Notes: generated from the letters alone by a model not told the origin. A DNA stretch of 64,000 nucleotides from Hevea brasiliensis (GCF_030052815.1 NC_079496.1:40945593-41009592); one strand, 5' to 3'. Positions 33,816-46,204 are shown, counted from the stretch's first letter. A program made the numbers and translations.

Positions 33816-35168
33816 TCAGGCATAGTATCTCTTGACGGTGTCAGTGTTCACAGGCCTTGGAAATTCTTCACCGTCCATGTGGGTCAAAATTAAGGCACTA
33901 CCAGAAAATGCTTTCTTAACCACATAGGGTCCCTCATAGGTTGGTGACCATTTGCCCTGGGGATCATTTTGATTCGGGAGAACTTTCTTCAGAACTAGGT
34001 CCCCAGGTTGAAATTCGCGAGGGCGAACATTTTTGTCAAATGCTCTGGCCATTCTTCTTTGGTACAACTGCCCATGACATGCTGTTGCCAGTCTCTTCTC
34101 ATCTAGCAGGTTTAATTGGTCCAACATTGACTGGATCCATTCTGACTCATCTATCCCCGATTCTTTTAGAATTCTTAGAGAAGGAATCTCCACCTCAATG
34201 GGTAATACAGCCTCCATCTCATAAACCAATGAATAAGGAGTCACACCAATTGAGGTCCTTACAGAAGTCCGGTATGCGTGAAGAGCGTAGGGAAGCATAT
34301 CATGCTAATCCCTATATGTGACCGTCATTTTCTGAATTATCCTCTTGAGATTTTTGTTTGCGGCTTCCACTGCTCCATTCATCTAGGGACGGTATGGGGA
34401 GGAATTGAGATGTTGAATCTTGTATTGATCACATAACTTCTGGATCTTTGGGCCATTCAAGTTCTTGGCGTTGTCAGTGACGATTTCATTGGGGAGACCG
34501 TGCCGGCAGATAATATAATTTCTGAGGAATTTGAGAAATGTGTTCTGCGTGATGTGAGCATATGATGTCGCTTTGACCCATTTAGAAAAATAATCGATAG
34601 CTACCAGGATAAATCTATGCCCATTGGATGCCTTAGGGTTGATGGGACCAATCACATCGATGCCCCACATTGCGAAAGGCCATGGTAAAACGAGATTGAA
34701 TAGTTGGTGAGGCGGAACATTTATCGGGTCCGCGTAGATTTAACACTTATGGCATTTTAGGAAATATTCGATGCAGTCCTTTTCCATGGTGGTCCAAAAA
34801 TATCCCCGTCGCATGATTTGTTTAGCCATCATATGTCCATTAGCATGGGTGGCACAGTTCCCTTCATGAGTCTCGAAAAGGATTTTCTTCGCCTCCTTTG
34901 CATCCACATATCTCAACAATTCGCCGTTGGAGCTCCTTTTGTATAGGATTTCTTCACTGGGGAAGTATCCTAATGCTAATCTCCGAATCATCCTCCTTTC
35001 GTTCTTGCTCGCCCCTGGAGGGAATTCTCTGGTTCTGATATAAAGCAAGATGTCATGGTACCAAGGTTTACCATCAGGTTCTTCTTTAATCATGAAACAG
35101 TAAGCCGGCTCACTTCTTGCTTTAATCTTTAACACCTGAGTCGTTTGCCCTTCTTCCATTTGAGCCAT
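33816..35168 (-). pseudogene. Element C integrase
   Basis: Integrase of the Tat type. The N-terminal zinc module is at 34740-34870 (HEGNCATHANGH...CIEYFLKCHKC). The core starts MWGIDVIGPINP (first Asp) and has EIVTDNAKN (second Asp). The catalytic Glu, in MNGAVEAANKNLKRII, lies in the gap between two open frames at about 34350. The C-terminal part covers the region ILPYALHAYRTSVRTSIGVTPY to VKRYYA and stops with TGA at 33816-33818. There is no chromodomain, as expected for non-chromoviral Tat elements. A TAG at about 34381 (a Gln codon in relatives) and other stops near 34300 and 34700 disrupt it. Confidence 0.92.
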
Positions 35169-35210
35169 AACAGCCAGGGTGGCTAAGGCATCTGCAAATT
35201 GATTTTTGTC

Positions 35211-35561
35211 TCAGCTAATGTGAGTGAAAGAGATTTCTTCGAATTTCTTAATTAGCTCCAGTAAGTACTTCTGATAGGGGATTAGCTTCGGATCCTTAGT
35301 TTGCCATTCTCCCTTGACTTGGTAAATGATCAAAGCTGAGTCTCCATACACCTCCAACTTTCTGATTTTCATTTCGATAGCAGCTTGTAGACCCATTACG
35401 CAAGCTTCATATTCTGCGATGTTGTTGGTGCAGTCAAATCTCAACTTGATAGCTATCGGAAAGTGTTTCCCATCCGGGGATACCAATACAGCTCCGATTC
35501 CATTACTAGACAAATTGACAGCTCCATCAAAATAGATTTCCCAAACATCAGCTGGTTCTTC
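35211..35561 (-). pseudogene. Element C second (archaeal-type) RNase H
   Basis: This is an extra RNase H between the RT-linked RNase H and integrase. On the minus strand the motifs are YFDGAVN (first Asp, about 35530), NNIAEYEACVMGLQAAIEM (Glu) and EVYGDSALIIYQVKGEW (second Asp). This is the organisation of the archaeal-like RNase H that Tat/Ogre elements acquired. The three acidic residues are intact while the RT-linked RNase H next to it has lost its first Asp. The open frame starts at an internal Met (35513), but the domain begins upstream. A TAG/TAA lies at the 3' edge near 35210. Confidence 0.9.
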
Positions 35562-36305
35562 TTATTCGCAGTCTACTACATTAATATGTTCATCAGGGAA
35601 CTCAAAATCCAGAGCTTCATAATCTTGGATAGGGTTTTCTGCAAGGAGATCAGCGATCATGCTACCCTTCACTGCTTTTCGAGTCATATAGACAATGTCA
35701 TACTGGGAGAGTATGACTTGCCACTTGGCTATCCTTCCTAGCACGAATGGGCTTTCGAATACATACTTGATGGGATCCATTCTGGAAATGAGCCATGTAT
35801 TATGATTCAACATGTAGTGCTTGAGGCGATTCGCTGTCCAAGCTAGTGCATAACAAGTTTTCTCTAGGAAAGAATACCTTGACTCACAATCATTGAACTT
35901 TTTGCTCAGGTAATAAAGGTAATAAATCGCTCTTTCCTTCCAGCCGGTATCATCGTGTTGCCCCAAAACACATCCCATTGAGCTTTGCTGGACTGCCATA
36001 TACAGGATCAGAGGCCTTCCCGCCACTGGTGGAACCAATACTGGTGGGTTGGACAAGTACTGCTTGATCTTCTTAAAAGCCTCTTGGCAAACTGAATCCC
36101 ATTGAGGGGTGTTATTCTTTCGGAGTAGTCTAAAGATAGGCTCAGCCTTAGCGGTGAGATTGGAGATAAACCTTGATATGTAGTTCAACTTCCCCAAGAA
36201 ACTATGTACCTCCTTTTCTGTTTTTGGGGATGGCATCTCTTGAATGGCTCGAACTTTGTTCGGATCAACTTCAATTCCCTTTTCACTCACTATGAATCCC
36301 AACAA
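35562..36305 (-). pseudogene. Element C RT thumb and RT-linked RNase H
   Basis: On the minus strand this opens with LGFIVSEKGIEVDPNKVRAI and KEVHSFLGKLNYISRFISNL, the RT thumb/connection. It is followed by a Ty3-type RNase H: RPLILYMAVQQSSMGCVLGQ, where the usual catalytic Asp of LYxAxSD is not seen, then YLSKKF, SFLEKTCYALAWTANRLKHYM and MTRKAVKGSMIADLLAENP. It overlaps the RT frame by 16 bases because of a frameshift near 36300. Loss of the catalytic Asp in this RNase H is common when a second RNase H is present. Confidence 0.88.
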
Positions 36306-37220
36306 TTTTCCAGTTTCAGCTGAAATTTTCTGAGCCTCTCGAATACCCTTCTCATCACCTGCACGTGGCTCTCTTCCCCCTTTGATTTAATGATCATATC
36401 ATCCACATACACTTCCACCTCTTTATGCATCATATCGTGGAATAATGTGACCATAGCGCGATGGTAAGTGGCGCCAGCATTCTTTAACCCGAAAGGCATG
36501 ACCCGATAGCAAAATACTCCCCATTGAGTGATAAAAGCTGTCTTCTCCTTGTCTTCCTCATCCATTGGGATTTGATTGTACCCCGATGCCCCATCAATAC
36601 ATGAACACCTACCTAATCCCGCAGCATTGTCTACTAACACATCAATGTGGGGGAGAGGGAAATCATCTTTCAAGCTTGCTTTATTGAGATCCCTGTAATC
36701 GACGCACACCCTAACTCTCCCGTCCTTCTTCATTACCGGGACAATGTTAGCTATCCATTGGGGATACTTGACTACTTCCAGGAACCCAGCGTCATAATGT
36801 TTCTTGACCTCATCCCTAACTTTGAGCAGTGTGTCAGGATTCATTCTTCTTAGCTTCTGCTTCATCGGGATTATCCCTGGAATTAGGGGAATTTTGTGCG
36901 TCACTATCTGGGGGTCCAGACCAACCATATCATCATAGCCCCAGGAAAATACGTCCAAGAATTCTCTGAGCAAACTGATCATATCTCCCAATTCCTCACT
37001 CTCCACAACCTTAAGTTCCCTCTTCACTTCTTCCGTGCCTAAGTTTATGGTGCGTGTTTCGTCGCCACAAGGCACTAGGGAAGGTTCATCCCTTTCATCG
37101 CTTTCTTCCATGAGCTCCACCTCAGAATCACTTGAAGTAATGGTAGTTATGGGGATTTCAAAATTAACCAGAGGAATTTCCGAGTCTATTGAATTATTAG
37201 GTGTTAATTGATGAATGGTC
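36290..37220 (-). pseudogene. Element C reverse transcriptase
   Basis: This is the second exon of pol. From the acceptor at 37221 the frame reads TIHQLTPNNSIDSE and continues to MELMEESDE. It then shows DMVGLDPQIVTHKIPL, FLEVVKYPQWIANIVPVMKKDGRVRVCVDYRDLNKA, FPLPHIDVLVDNAAG, CIDGASGYNQIPM, KTAFITQWGVFCYRVMPFGLKNAGATYHRAM and the catalytic box YVDDMIIKS. All palm motifs are present and the frame is open for 276 codons after the first Met. It ends in a frameshift around 36300 that puts the thumb in another frame. Confidence 0.93.
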
Positions 37221-37398
37221 CTGAATGAACGAAAATATAATATATTATAAGGATGGAATTCAAATGGAGAAAAGAATTGGAAATAAATGCGCTATTAATT
37301 CATTAAAAATTTATGACATAAGAAAAGGGTCCATTTATAATGTTACACTTATCATCATGGACAAAATGATCAAGTGTAGATAACCAAAGGTACTTTAC
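37221..37398 (-). other. Intron between protease and RT of element C
   Basis: On the minus strand exon sequence ...LNFE is followed by GTAAAGTACC and 178 AT-rich, stop-filled bases ending ...GTTCATTCAG. Joining the two sides gives an uninterrupted frame (NFETIHQL). An intron at this place is an established feature of Ogre retrotransposons, where splicing has been shown experimentally. Here it is predicted from GT-AG ends and frame restoration. Confidence 0.75.
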
Positions 37399-38639
37399 TC
37401 GAAATTAAGTACAGGGACGTCCTCTGCTGCCCAGTTGTCCAACTCTTGCCCCTCAGCTATTGGCGAGACCAGAGCCTCATACAAGGAATCTAAGTGGATA
37501 ACATCAATGGATGGTTCATCGGGTGATTCTTCAACCTCAGCCGGACTTTCAATGACCGGTTTAGTGAATACCTCTGTGATTCTCGGGACTACTTTCATTC
37601 TCCCGATCTTCTGGTCGAATCTCTGATCCCGAAGTCTATTCCTCATCCAGAATCACCCATCCATGAGGGCATCTTCCTCATATCCCAAACCACAACGGCC
37701 CACCTTCTGGATAGCCGGTATGGGTTCAACGATTCCTTGTAATGCGGCGCCTAGGCCTTTGCCTTCTTCGTACCCATTTCTTGACATCACTTTGGCTACC
37801 ATAGCCATAGCCCCTTCATTTCTACTTTCTTGTAATTCGAGGGGCTGGAAAGAGCTTTCCAATGACTCCTCAGCAGCTTCCACATAGGGAAGTGATTTAG
37901 GCTTGGTGACCAAAATGGCTTCTTTGCCTCTCAAAGTGATGATTTTGCCGTCCATGATGTATTTTATCTTCTGATGCAAGGTTGAAGGAATGGAATTCGC
38001 TGAATGGATCCACGGCCTGCCCAGCAACATAGTGTAGGCCGGTTTAATGTTCATCACTTGAAACGTGACGTTGAAGGTGCACGCGCCAATTTGGAGTGGC
38101 AGGTTGATATCTCCCAACACTTTTCTCCTTGTACCGTCAAAGGCTCTTACCACCATAGCACTTTGACGTATATTCTATTGGTCGACCGGTAGCCTTGCTA
38201 AGGTAGCACTAGGCAGTACATTGAGCGCTGATCCATTATCAATAAGGACCTTGGCAATTATACAACCTTTACATTTCACTGTCACATGTAAGGCTTTAGT
38301 ATGCGTCAGGCCTGCAGGATCTATTTCCTCCTCAGAAATGGTAACAAAACTAGATGCCTGGATTTGTCCCACTATCTTCTCGAACTGCCCCGGTGTGATG
38401 TCGGGGTTCACAAAGGCCTGATCCAGGATTTTCTGCAAGGCATGACGGTGCACCTCTGAGCTCAAAATTAGCGATAAAAGTGATATTCGGGCAGGTGTCT
38501 TCGTCAACTGTTCCACCATATCATACTCACTCTGCTTCATTATTTGGAGCAATAACTCCTCCTCTTCTTTGGGCCCAGCGGGTTCTACTTCCCCTGTTTT
38601 TTCAATCTCCTCTTCTGTACTGTTCTGTGATTCTCCCAT
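37399..38639 (-). pseudogene. Element C protease with G-patch-like segment
   Basis: A retropepsin region ahead of the intron. The frame starts MGESQNSTEEEIEKTGEV and carries the active site KVLIDNGSALNVLP (Asp codon near 38240). A TAG at about 38175 interrupts it. It continues with MVVRAFDGTRRKVLGDINLPL, FQVMNIKPAYTMLLGRPWIH and YIMDGKIITLRGKEAIL. After the protease fold comes MVAKVMSRNGYEEGKGLGAALQGI (about 37719-37799), which matches a G-patch, a Gly-rich RNA-associated motif. The tail (37395-37646) is acidic (ESPAEVEESPDEPSIDVIHLDSL) and ends at the intron donor. Confidence 0.85.
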
Positions 38640-41227
38640 TTTTACTTTCCCTTTCTTCTTTTCTTTCTCTTCATTCCCATAACATCTCTCACTTCGAGTT
38701 ATAAACTCGACTTCTTACTCAGGTGGGGAGGATTTTGCGGTAGTGATGGGCCGAGGATTAGTTTGGGGAGTAGTACTGCTGGTGGGTCCATCATAAGTCA
38801 TCCTGAAATGCTCATGGGGAGTGAAGCATGGTTTCAGAGGTGTCGGAGGTGAAGCAAGATTAGGAGCCGACGTACTGCTAGACGCTCCTTGGGTGAAAAC
38901 TTGGAAGTTATAATTCCAATGTATGGCATGAGTATTTGTGACTGGGAGCTGAAGCGGGGTTCAGATAATTGTTACTGGTGGTGAGGGCATTGGGGCATTG
39001 GGGACAGAGAAGGTTAATCTAGGATTGGGGGTAGAGGTATTTTGGCCAAACCTGGCGGTATTTACTTCGCCCTCCAATTTTGATCTCCTTTGGCATCTTA
39101 AAATTTTAAGGGACAGCAAATTCTGAACCTCTTACCGGAATCCCTCACAGTCTCGCAACTCATGATCAGCTGCCCCTCCGTGGTAAGGACATCCTGTACC
39201 TTTTTCTGATCCGATACCTGAGGGCAAAGGTAACCTTCCCTCATCGCCATGGCAAAAATTTCCTCAAAGTGAGGAATTAGCTCTTCTACCTCTGGTGCCA
39301 ACCTCTCTCCATCCAGTTCTATCATATTTACTCCATTGCCCACATTATGATTGGGCAACGGGTTTGAGGTAACATTGGGGAGGGAACCATTTCTCTCAAT
39401 CTTCAACCACCCGTTCCGGATTAAAGCGTGCACTCTCCCTCTGAGTGCCCCGCAGTTATCAGTTGAATGCCCTTGTGCCCCTCCATGATATTCACAATGG
39501 GCAGTGGCATCATACTGCCTGGGGTATGGTGGCTGAATTGGGTCTAGGGGGACTGGTACAATCTGGTTTATACCGATGAGGTATCAGTATATTTCACTGA
39601 GTGGGAGGGGAAGGGGTGGATCAGGGTTTCTTGGTGGTCTGGGATTATTTTGTGGTGGTCTGGGTTGAGTAGGTGGAGAGGAGGTCTAGGTTGGTAATTT
39701 GTAGGCGGTGGGTATTGCGGGCGCGGGTGTGGATAATTTGGGAAAGGAAGTGGAATGTTCGCGACTGTTTGGCCATGAGGGGGAGGATATGGCCGGTAGT
39801 TATTTTGAGAGAGTGGGGAATAATTATTCTGACGGGTGATGGAATGTACATCACCCTCCTTCTTCTTGCCAAAAGTTGGCAGTCTTCTTCGCAGGGTTCT
39901 CAGTCAACTCCTGCAGCCGTCCCATCCTTAAATTAGCTTCTATCCTTTCACCGGCTTGGATGATGTCAGAGAAGCTGTTGGAGGTATTCCCAATCATCAG
40001 GTTGAAGTAAGGAGCCTTCAGTGTTTCGATGAATAGGGAGTAGAGTTCATTGTCGGTCACCGGAGGATATACTTCTGCAGCCTTCTCTCTCCATCTTTGG
40101 GCATACTCTTTGAAGCTTTCCATGTCCCTTTGCACCAAATTTTGGAGATCTCTCCTTGTGGGGGCCACGTCGCAGTTGAATTTATATTACTTTAAGAAGG
40201 CATCAGCTAAATCCTTCTAGGAGCGCAGCTTGCTCCTGTCCAACTGTATACACCATCTCAGGGCTGCTCCTGAGAGGCTCTCATGAAAGAAGTGGATGAG
40301 AAGCCTATCATCTTCTGTTAAGGCAGACATTTTGGCAATGTAGGTTGCCAGGTGAATGCAGGGATCTGAGTTCCCGGTATACTTGTCGAAATCTGGGACT
40401 TTGAATTTGGGTGGCACCACCACATCTAGCACCAATCTCAGTGACGCCACATCAACTGAACCATACATGTTCAGCCCCTCTATTGCTCTCAATCTTTCCT
40501 CTAGAGCAGACAGCTTCTCGTTTTCCCTGGCCTTACTTTTTCCTCCTACTGCAAAAGATACTCCCCCAGCTGGGAAATGAGGGGTGGAGTGAACTGGAGG
40601 GATTACTATTGAAGGGTATGGGTCCGCATTTGAAATGGCTGGGTAATGGGAGAAAGGTAGGTCATTATTTATGGCAGCTGGGTTGACAGTGACTGTCGGA
40701 TCCGGGATAGGTGACTGAAAGGTGAAAGAAGTTGAAGCTTGGTGAGGATCCATTGTTGTAGGTGGTGGGGGAGGTAATGATAGGTTAGGTTCTGAAGTGA
40801 GTTTATTTTGGGACATCTCCCTCATTAGTCTCATAAGTTCTGAGACCTGATCCTTTAATTCAGAAACCTGTCCTTGTAGGTTCTGTACTTGTTCCTAATT
40901 TTCCATTATCTTCTTTGTTTGGGATCTTGTTAAGTACACTCGCTTGGGCTGAACCGTGTGCTTGGTCAGACTTGCCTTGTTTGAAGCAATGTTTGATTTT
41001 CTGTGGTGGAAATAAATAAAAGCTTTTAGTGAATTTTGAATTTCGTAAAATACTAAAGGTCCTGGTTCGGACAAAGGATACAGTGGCATTTGGGAGCCAA
41101 AATGAAATCTGCAGAAGGATGGTTGCCTCAATTTTATCATGGCATCATTCGATAGTCTGACTGTGAATGACTGGATTGAATGTGCATTTATGATACCTGT
41201 CCATATAGCACATCCAATTTTTCGCAT
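38640..41227 (-). pseudogene. Element C gag
   Basis: The Gag of a Tat-type element in several frames. The N-terminus is near VQPKRVYLTRSQTKKIMEN (about 40895-40950), followed by an in-frame TAG and a short coiled coil (QVQNLQGQVSELKDQVSELMRLM). A Pro-rich stretch leads to the capsid region FKVPDFDKYTGNSDPCIHLATYIAKM, LLIHFFHESLSGAALRWC, RDMESFKEYAQRWREKAAEV and FIETLKAPYFNLMIG. Toward the C-terminus a CEYHGGAQGHSTDNCGALRGRVHALI-like Cys/His segment (about 39430-39500) replaces a classical zinc knuckle, as usual in this lineage. Stops and frameshifts occur near 40200, 39850 and 39600. The sequence between 41227 and solo LTR D4 (41250) is the ORF1-gag spacer. Confidence 0.85.
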
Positions 41228-41250
41228 AACCCTGGCGAGGGGGTTCCTAC

Positions 41251-43356
41251 TGTTAGTAGTATGCCCTAGAGCATATCATTTAGTATGTATCTTGTACATA
41301 TTTTTATTAATAAAGGCATTTCCACTTTTCCGTTTACATAATATATTTATGTGTAATAGAAAAGGTCCATTGATATTTTGTTAGAAATATTATTCTTAAG
41401 TTGTTAAGAATATGAGTGACAATATTTCTAGCACAAAGCATCATAAATAGGTTCACAATCGAGGATACTTCATAATAAGGACATGACTTATCCAGAAAGA
41501 TTGTATTCATGTTTGTTCCCAAGTTATTTATATGAGATATAAATAAGTTGGAATGGTGAGTCTCATGCCATATAACAAACTTGATAGGCACTTATAAATG
41601 ATAAGTAGGCCGAACCAGTGACACTTATGACAAGCACATGGAGTTTACTCTTGTCAATGTTTTTGTCATAAATCATATCGGCATATAATCTTTAGACTGA
41701 GATAGCACGCTTATCTTGTATATAGGTAGTTTGAGTTTGATACTGCTTTCATACTTGTACTATGTATGGGTATATGGGCATGTGTTGGCTCCTGCTAGTT
41801 ATATATGGAGGTAGGTGTTGATCAAGATGGAATCTGTTCCTCTAAGTAAATAGAGTTAAAATCCTATGTTCATTTAATTGTTCTTGATATTTCAAGTTCC
41901 TGGCCAGGACAGATAGATTTATTCAGAAAAGAGTTTCTGATGAGAAAAATCTTTTAATCAAGAACTGGAATTAAAAGAGAACATAATATTCATAGCAAAT
42001 GGAGTTTGACATAAACCATGACTCGCTTTGAGTTGGGATTTTGTAACAGAGAGATTTTAGTGCATGGTAACATATGATTATAGGTTCATTTAAGGTAAAC
42101 CTTATTACTAATTGGGTGGCTATGGCATGCTATGCTAGGTGTTAACCATGGTCTATGAGGTTCATAAAATGATTTAGAGAAATCATTTATGGTAAGAAAG
42201 AGTTCTGATGATATTAAGAGTTGATATCATGTCTCATTGCCAATTAGTGATGAGCCTAGTAAGTCACACACATACACAAGTTATCACCTAATTAAATATG
42301 ATTTAATTAATTAATTAAAGAGTTTAAATTAATTAATTAAATAGGTTTGGTTTGCAATTAGATTGCAAAGTCCCTAGCATGACTTGAAACCAAATCTAGA
42401 TTATTGGATGTGTAGTATAAATTAAATTTATATTTAAAGTGTTTAAATATGAATTTAATTAATGAGAAATTAATTAATAGAGATTAATTAATTAATTTAT
42501 ATTTGATATAAATTAATTAGAAGAAGAAAATAATTATTTTGGGTTAAGAACTCAAAATTAAGACACAGGGGCATTTTGGTCATTTCACAGTGTGACACGT
42601 GACACCATGAGATGGTGACACATGGCATAACACATAAGCTTGCCAAATATTTTTAATCATGTAAGATGATTAAAATCAAGATTAAATATAGGTTTGACAC
42701 TTGGCACAATGTGATTGGGTCACTTAAACCTAGAGCTAATCAAAAGGTGACATGTGGCTAGGGTTTAATGTGTTAACCTAGCTATTTAAGTGTGGTTATG
42801 AAAAGAAAAGATAACCAGCAGCCTCTCCTCTCAATTGTCACGCCACTTTGAGCCTCTCCAGCTATTTCTCTTCATCTCTCATCAATTCAAAGAGATTAGC
42901 CATCAATCTCTTGAATTAAGAACACTAGAAATTGTTTCTAGTGTCCTGTTTACATCTTTAATCTCTTAAAAGGCAGAACTTGAATTTCTAATTAATAGAA
43001 AAGGCTTTAGAAGCTGTTCAAGGGCTGCCATAGGTGTTCTTGGTGTGGACAAGCTAGAGGGACAACATCTGGTGTCCTGAATACGAATCTCAAAGGCGCA
43101 GACACGCTGCAGCACATCAAGAGGTTAGTGTAATCGTTCTTGATTTAATCTAGGGTTCTAAAATTAATCTGATTAATTTTAAAAATCTTAAATGGCAAAT
43201 ACAGATCCAAAAAAACATATTAAAAGAGTTTTAATATGTTGTTTATCATTGAAATCAAATAGATAAAAATAAATCTTGCATGGTGCATGTGACCCTAGGT
43301 GAAAATTTTTGAATTCAATGGTATAATCTTGTGTTTTTCACGCTTCCGTTCCTTCA
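41251..43356 (+). mobile_element. Copia family D solo LTR (copy D4)
   Basis: A 2.1 kb copy from TGTTAGTAGTATGCC to CCGTTCCTTCA, with a perfect 5-bp target duplication CCTAC (41246-41250 and 43357-43361). There is no copia internal sequence. It sits between ORF1 and gag of element C, so it is the innermost and youngest layer of that nest. It is very similar to D3. Confidence 0.95.
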
Positions 43357-43446
43357 CCTACGGGAGTTATACTATTCATTCACAATTTTGCTAAACAATG
43401 ACCCAAAAATCATTCTATTAACTGAATAATTCGTATACAGCATTCT

Positions 43447-45333
43447 TTACAATGGCCTAGGCTCAGGGAGGTTCTTTATAATGAGATGACATTTTCTGAG
43501 ATACTCATATAACCTTTCTTCTTGTCTGGCGGGGTCGAACACTTTCAGAGCATACTCGGATTCAGGTAAGAGTTCTTGTTTTCCCTGTGCTATCGTCCTC
43601 TCTAGCTGGTCAACATTCTCTTTCAGCTACTGATAGAGAACAACTTGTCTTTCTTTTTCCTTCCTTTCTTTAGCACATTCCTTCAGAATATCATTGATGA
43701 GCAATGCTTGTTCCTTCAGTTCAAGCTTCTTCTTTGTATTTTCTCGTTTATGCTCTTCTACGAGTATCTCTTGGTATTTCATTTTTTCCTGGAGCTTGCT
43801 GTTACGTGCTTCTACTTCTTTTAATACAGCTTGGAGCAAACTTCTTTCTTTTTCCCACCGTGCCTCTTGCTCTTCGAAATCCATCTTTTCGGCCCTTGCC
43901 TCTTCCCTGAGCCTTCTCACTTTTCTTTTAAGGTTCTGCTGTTGATCTTCTAATAGCTTTATTTGTTCTTGCAGTTGCGAGTTTTTGGCATTTGCCCTCT
44001 GTAGTGAGTCAACTAGATGATTATTAGCTTCTTCCAATAGTGTATTTCGGCGAGGGTTGCTGTCTTCGAATTCTGCAGTTAAGTGTCCTAGGTTCCTGTC
44101 AGCCCTCCATTTAAGATAATCGTACGTGGCACTTGGGCCTTTGGGCGACCTCTCCATCAGAGTGATGTTTTCCCAAGATTTGCAAGCTATTTTTAACCCG
44201 TCCTCTTCCTTGAGCTCATGGTAAAAATGACTCTAGTGGTATTCTTCAGTGTTGATCCTGAACTGTGTCGAGCCAAATTGTCTCATTACTAAGGCCGGAG
44301 TGTAACTTGTATATCCAGTCACTCCGATTAGGGATACCGATTGATTGCCCCCCCTGCCGACCAAAATGGATTGACCTGATGTCCACAACTTCCTCCAGCA
44401 GTAGTCATGGCTATTGAAGCTCAAAATCCATCCTTGCCACTGCGACTCATCCTTCGGACTGATTACCAATCGGGTTATTTTCTCGATGAGAGGCTGGTCA
44501 AGATACCAAGTTAATCCCTTCGTCTCCACAAGGCAAATATGTCCTATGATCCAGAGGTGCAACAACTGAGAACAACACTTAATGGACCCCTTGTCTTGCT
44601 GTCTACGGTAAGTGAGGGTTAAGAAAGTCTCGGCAAGTATTGCCAGTACTGGATTGACCTTCTATTTCTCTACTGCCCAGAACATTTCCACAACATCGCA
44701 GGTTATGATTCCGGAAGGTCCAGGGAACAAAATCAGGCCATAGATTGCTAAAGCGAGCACTAGTGAAGCTTGATCCCACTGTTCATCTCAGATGTATTGG
44801 TCGAACCATTTCTTGAGATAAGTCCAATACCACCCATGCGTGTTTCCTTTGACAGTTTCTCTCGCCTTTGCTTCTTCTAGTGGAATCCCTAGCACATGTG
44901 CGAACCGTTTCCATGTCTGCCTATGTTCGAGGTGTAGATAAATCCGATTCTGCACCGTATAAGGAATTTCCGACAATGCTTGATATTCTTCTATAGTGGG
45001 AACAGTATCAATATCGTTGAAAGAGAATACTCCAAACTTAGGGTTCCAAACTGGCAACATGGCCTTTAGTGCCGGGACTTGAACTTTAACTCGCATTAAT
45101 GTTGCAATTCTCCCATATTTCTTCTCAAATTGTGCTTTGACGTGATCAGGAAACGACTTCCAACCATCGACCAGGCCCTCGAGACTATTCATTCTGACCT
45201 CAATCTTGCTCAAGTCCATTGGAGGTAATGAGCCAGTATCACTCTGTAGGGGCACTGAATTATTTTTGGGCCACGGTTTAGCATTTTGTTCTGATTTAAG
45301 AACTTCCTCTGCTGACTGACCCAATGATGCCAT
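43447..45333 (-). pseudogene. Element C ORF1 (extra ORF upstream of gag)
   Basis: A 5' ORF typical of Ogre-like elements, with no proven function. It starts at the ATG at 45331-45333 (MASLGQSAEEVLKSEQ). The N-terminal half is a globular, Trp-rich region (DGWKSFPDHVKAQFEKKYGRIATLM, LPVWNPKFGVFSFNDIDTVPTIEEYQAL, RQTWKRFAHVLGIPLEEA, GWYWTYLKKWFDQY), resembling uncharacterised plant mobile-domain-like proteins. The C-terminal part is a long coiled coil (about 43627-44157: LQRANAKNSQLQEQIKLLEDQQQNL and onward). In-frame stops near 44788, 44660 and 44231 break it. It ends at a TAA at 43447-43449. The domain assignment is by resemblance only. Confidence 0.75.
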
Positions 45334-46204
45334 GTTAAAATGATTCTTATCCTTTTACAGACCTTATTTTGATAACGCCTGTAGGAAAAACTTATTAGCA
45401 GGATAAATTAATTTATCAAAACTTATTAGCAGGTAATCTCGAATTATACTGTTGACAGAGTGATACCTACTCATTTATCAAAGTAGGAAAATGTGTGGGT
45501 TTTCTTGACAGTATGATTCAAGATTATCCTTAAAAATAAGAACAAAATAACATAAACAGAATAGGGTAAGAGTAAGTATGCCCCTTTTGTCTTAAAGTAA
45601 AGGAAAGTCCTAATACTGGCTAGGTGCTACCTAATTGGACAGTTCTATCTTATATGGTAGCTTGCTACGGCTTTCAACTATAGTGAGAGTTTAGCTCAGG
45701 GTCTAATTTTCTAAAAGCCACAGGTTCCCAAATTGCCCCTATTGTAAACAGTAGAGCCCCATTCTATCCCCCATGATATTGCCAGGAAAATTCCACGGTT
45801 ATCACAGTGAATAGAACAAGTTTCAATTTGAGCAGAAGCCTTCACGGATACTGACGGGGTAAAACCCACGGGTACCGCTACATGACTCCCTCCTATTTTC
45901 CTAAAAGGGTAAGAAAGCTCGGGTATAGGGCTAAAGTGTGTGAGGACGTCGTGTGAGTGTTCAGTGTGTGAAGGGACACCTTTACCTCTTCCCAATCAGG
46001 GGGATTTTTATTTTTCCTTTTTCCTTTTTCCTTTTAAATGAAGAGCGCTGTAGAAAGTAAAACAAGCAAGACAAACAAAATGGTTAGCAGGAATAACAAT
46101 AATTAACGTATAGAATTTTACGGAGTGAGCCCGTCTAACTATGATTTATGCACAAAATTAAATCTACTTTTGGACCTCTAAACCGGGGTTTAGTTTACAA
46201 ATAT
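45334..46204 (-). other. Untranslated leader of element C
   Basis: About 870 bp between the primer binding site and ORF1. It includes a TTTTTCC-repeat stretch (46010-46036). Short open frames inside it are not convincing. Confidence 0.7.
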
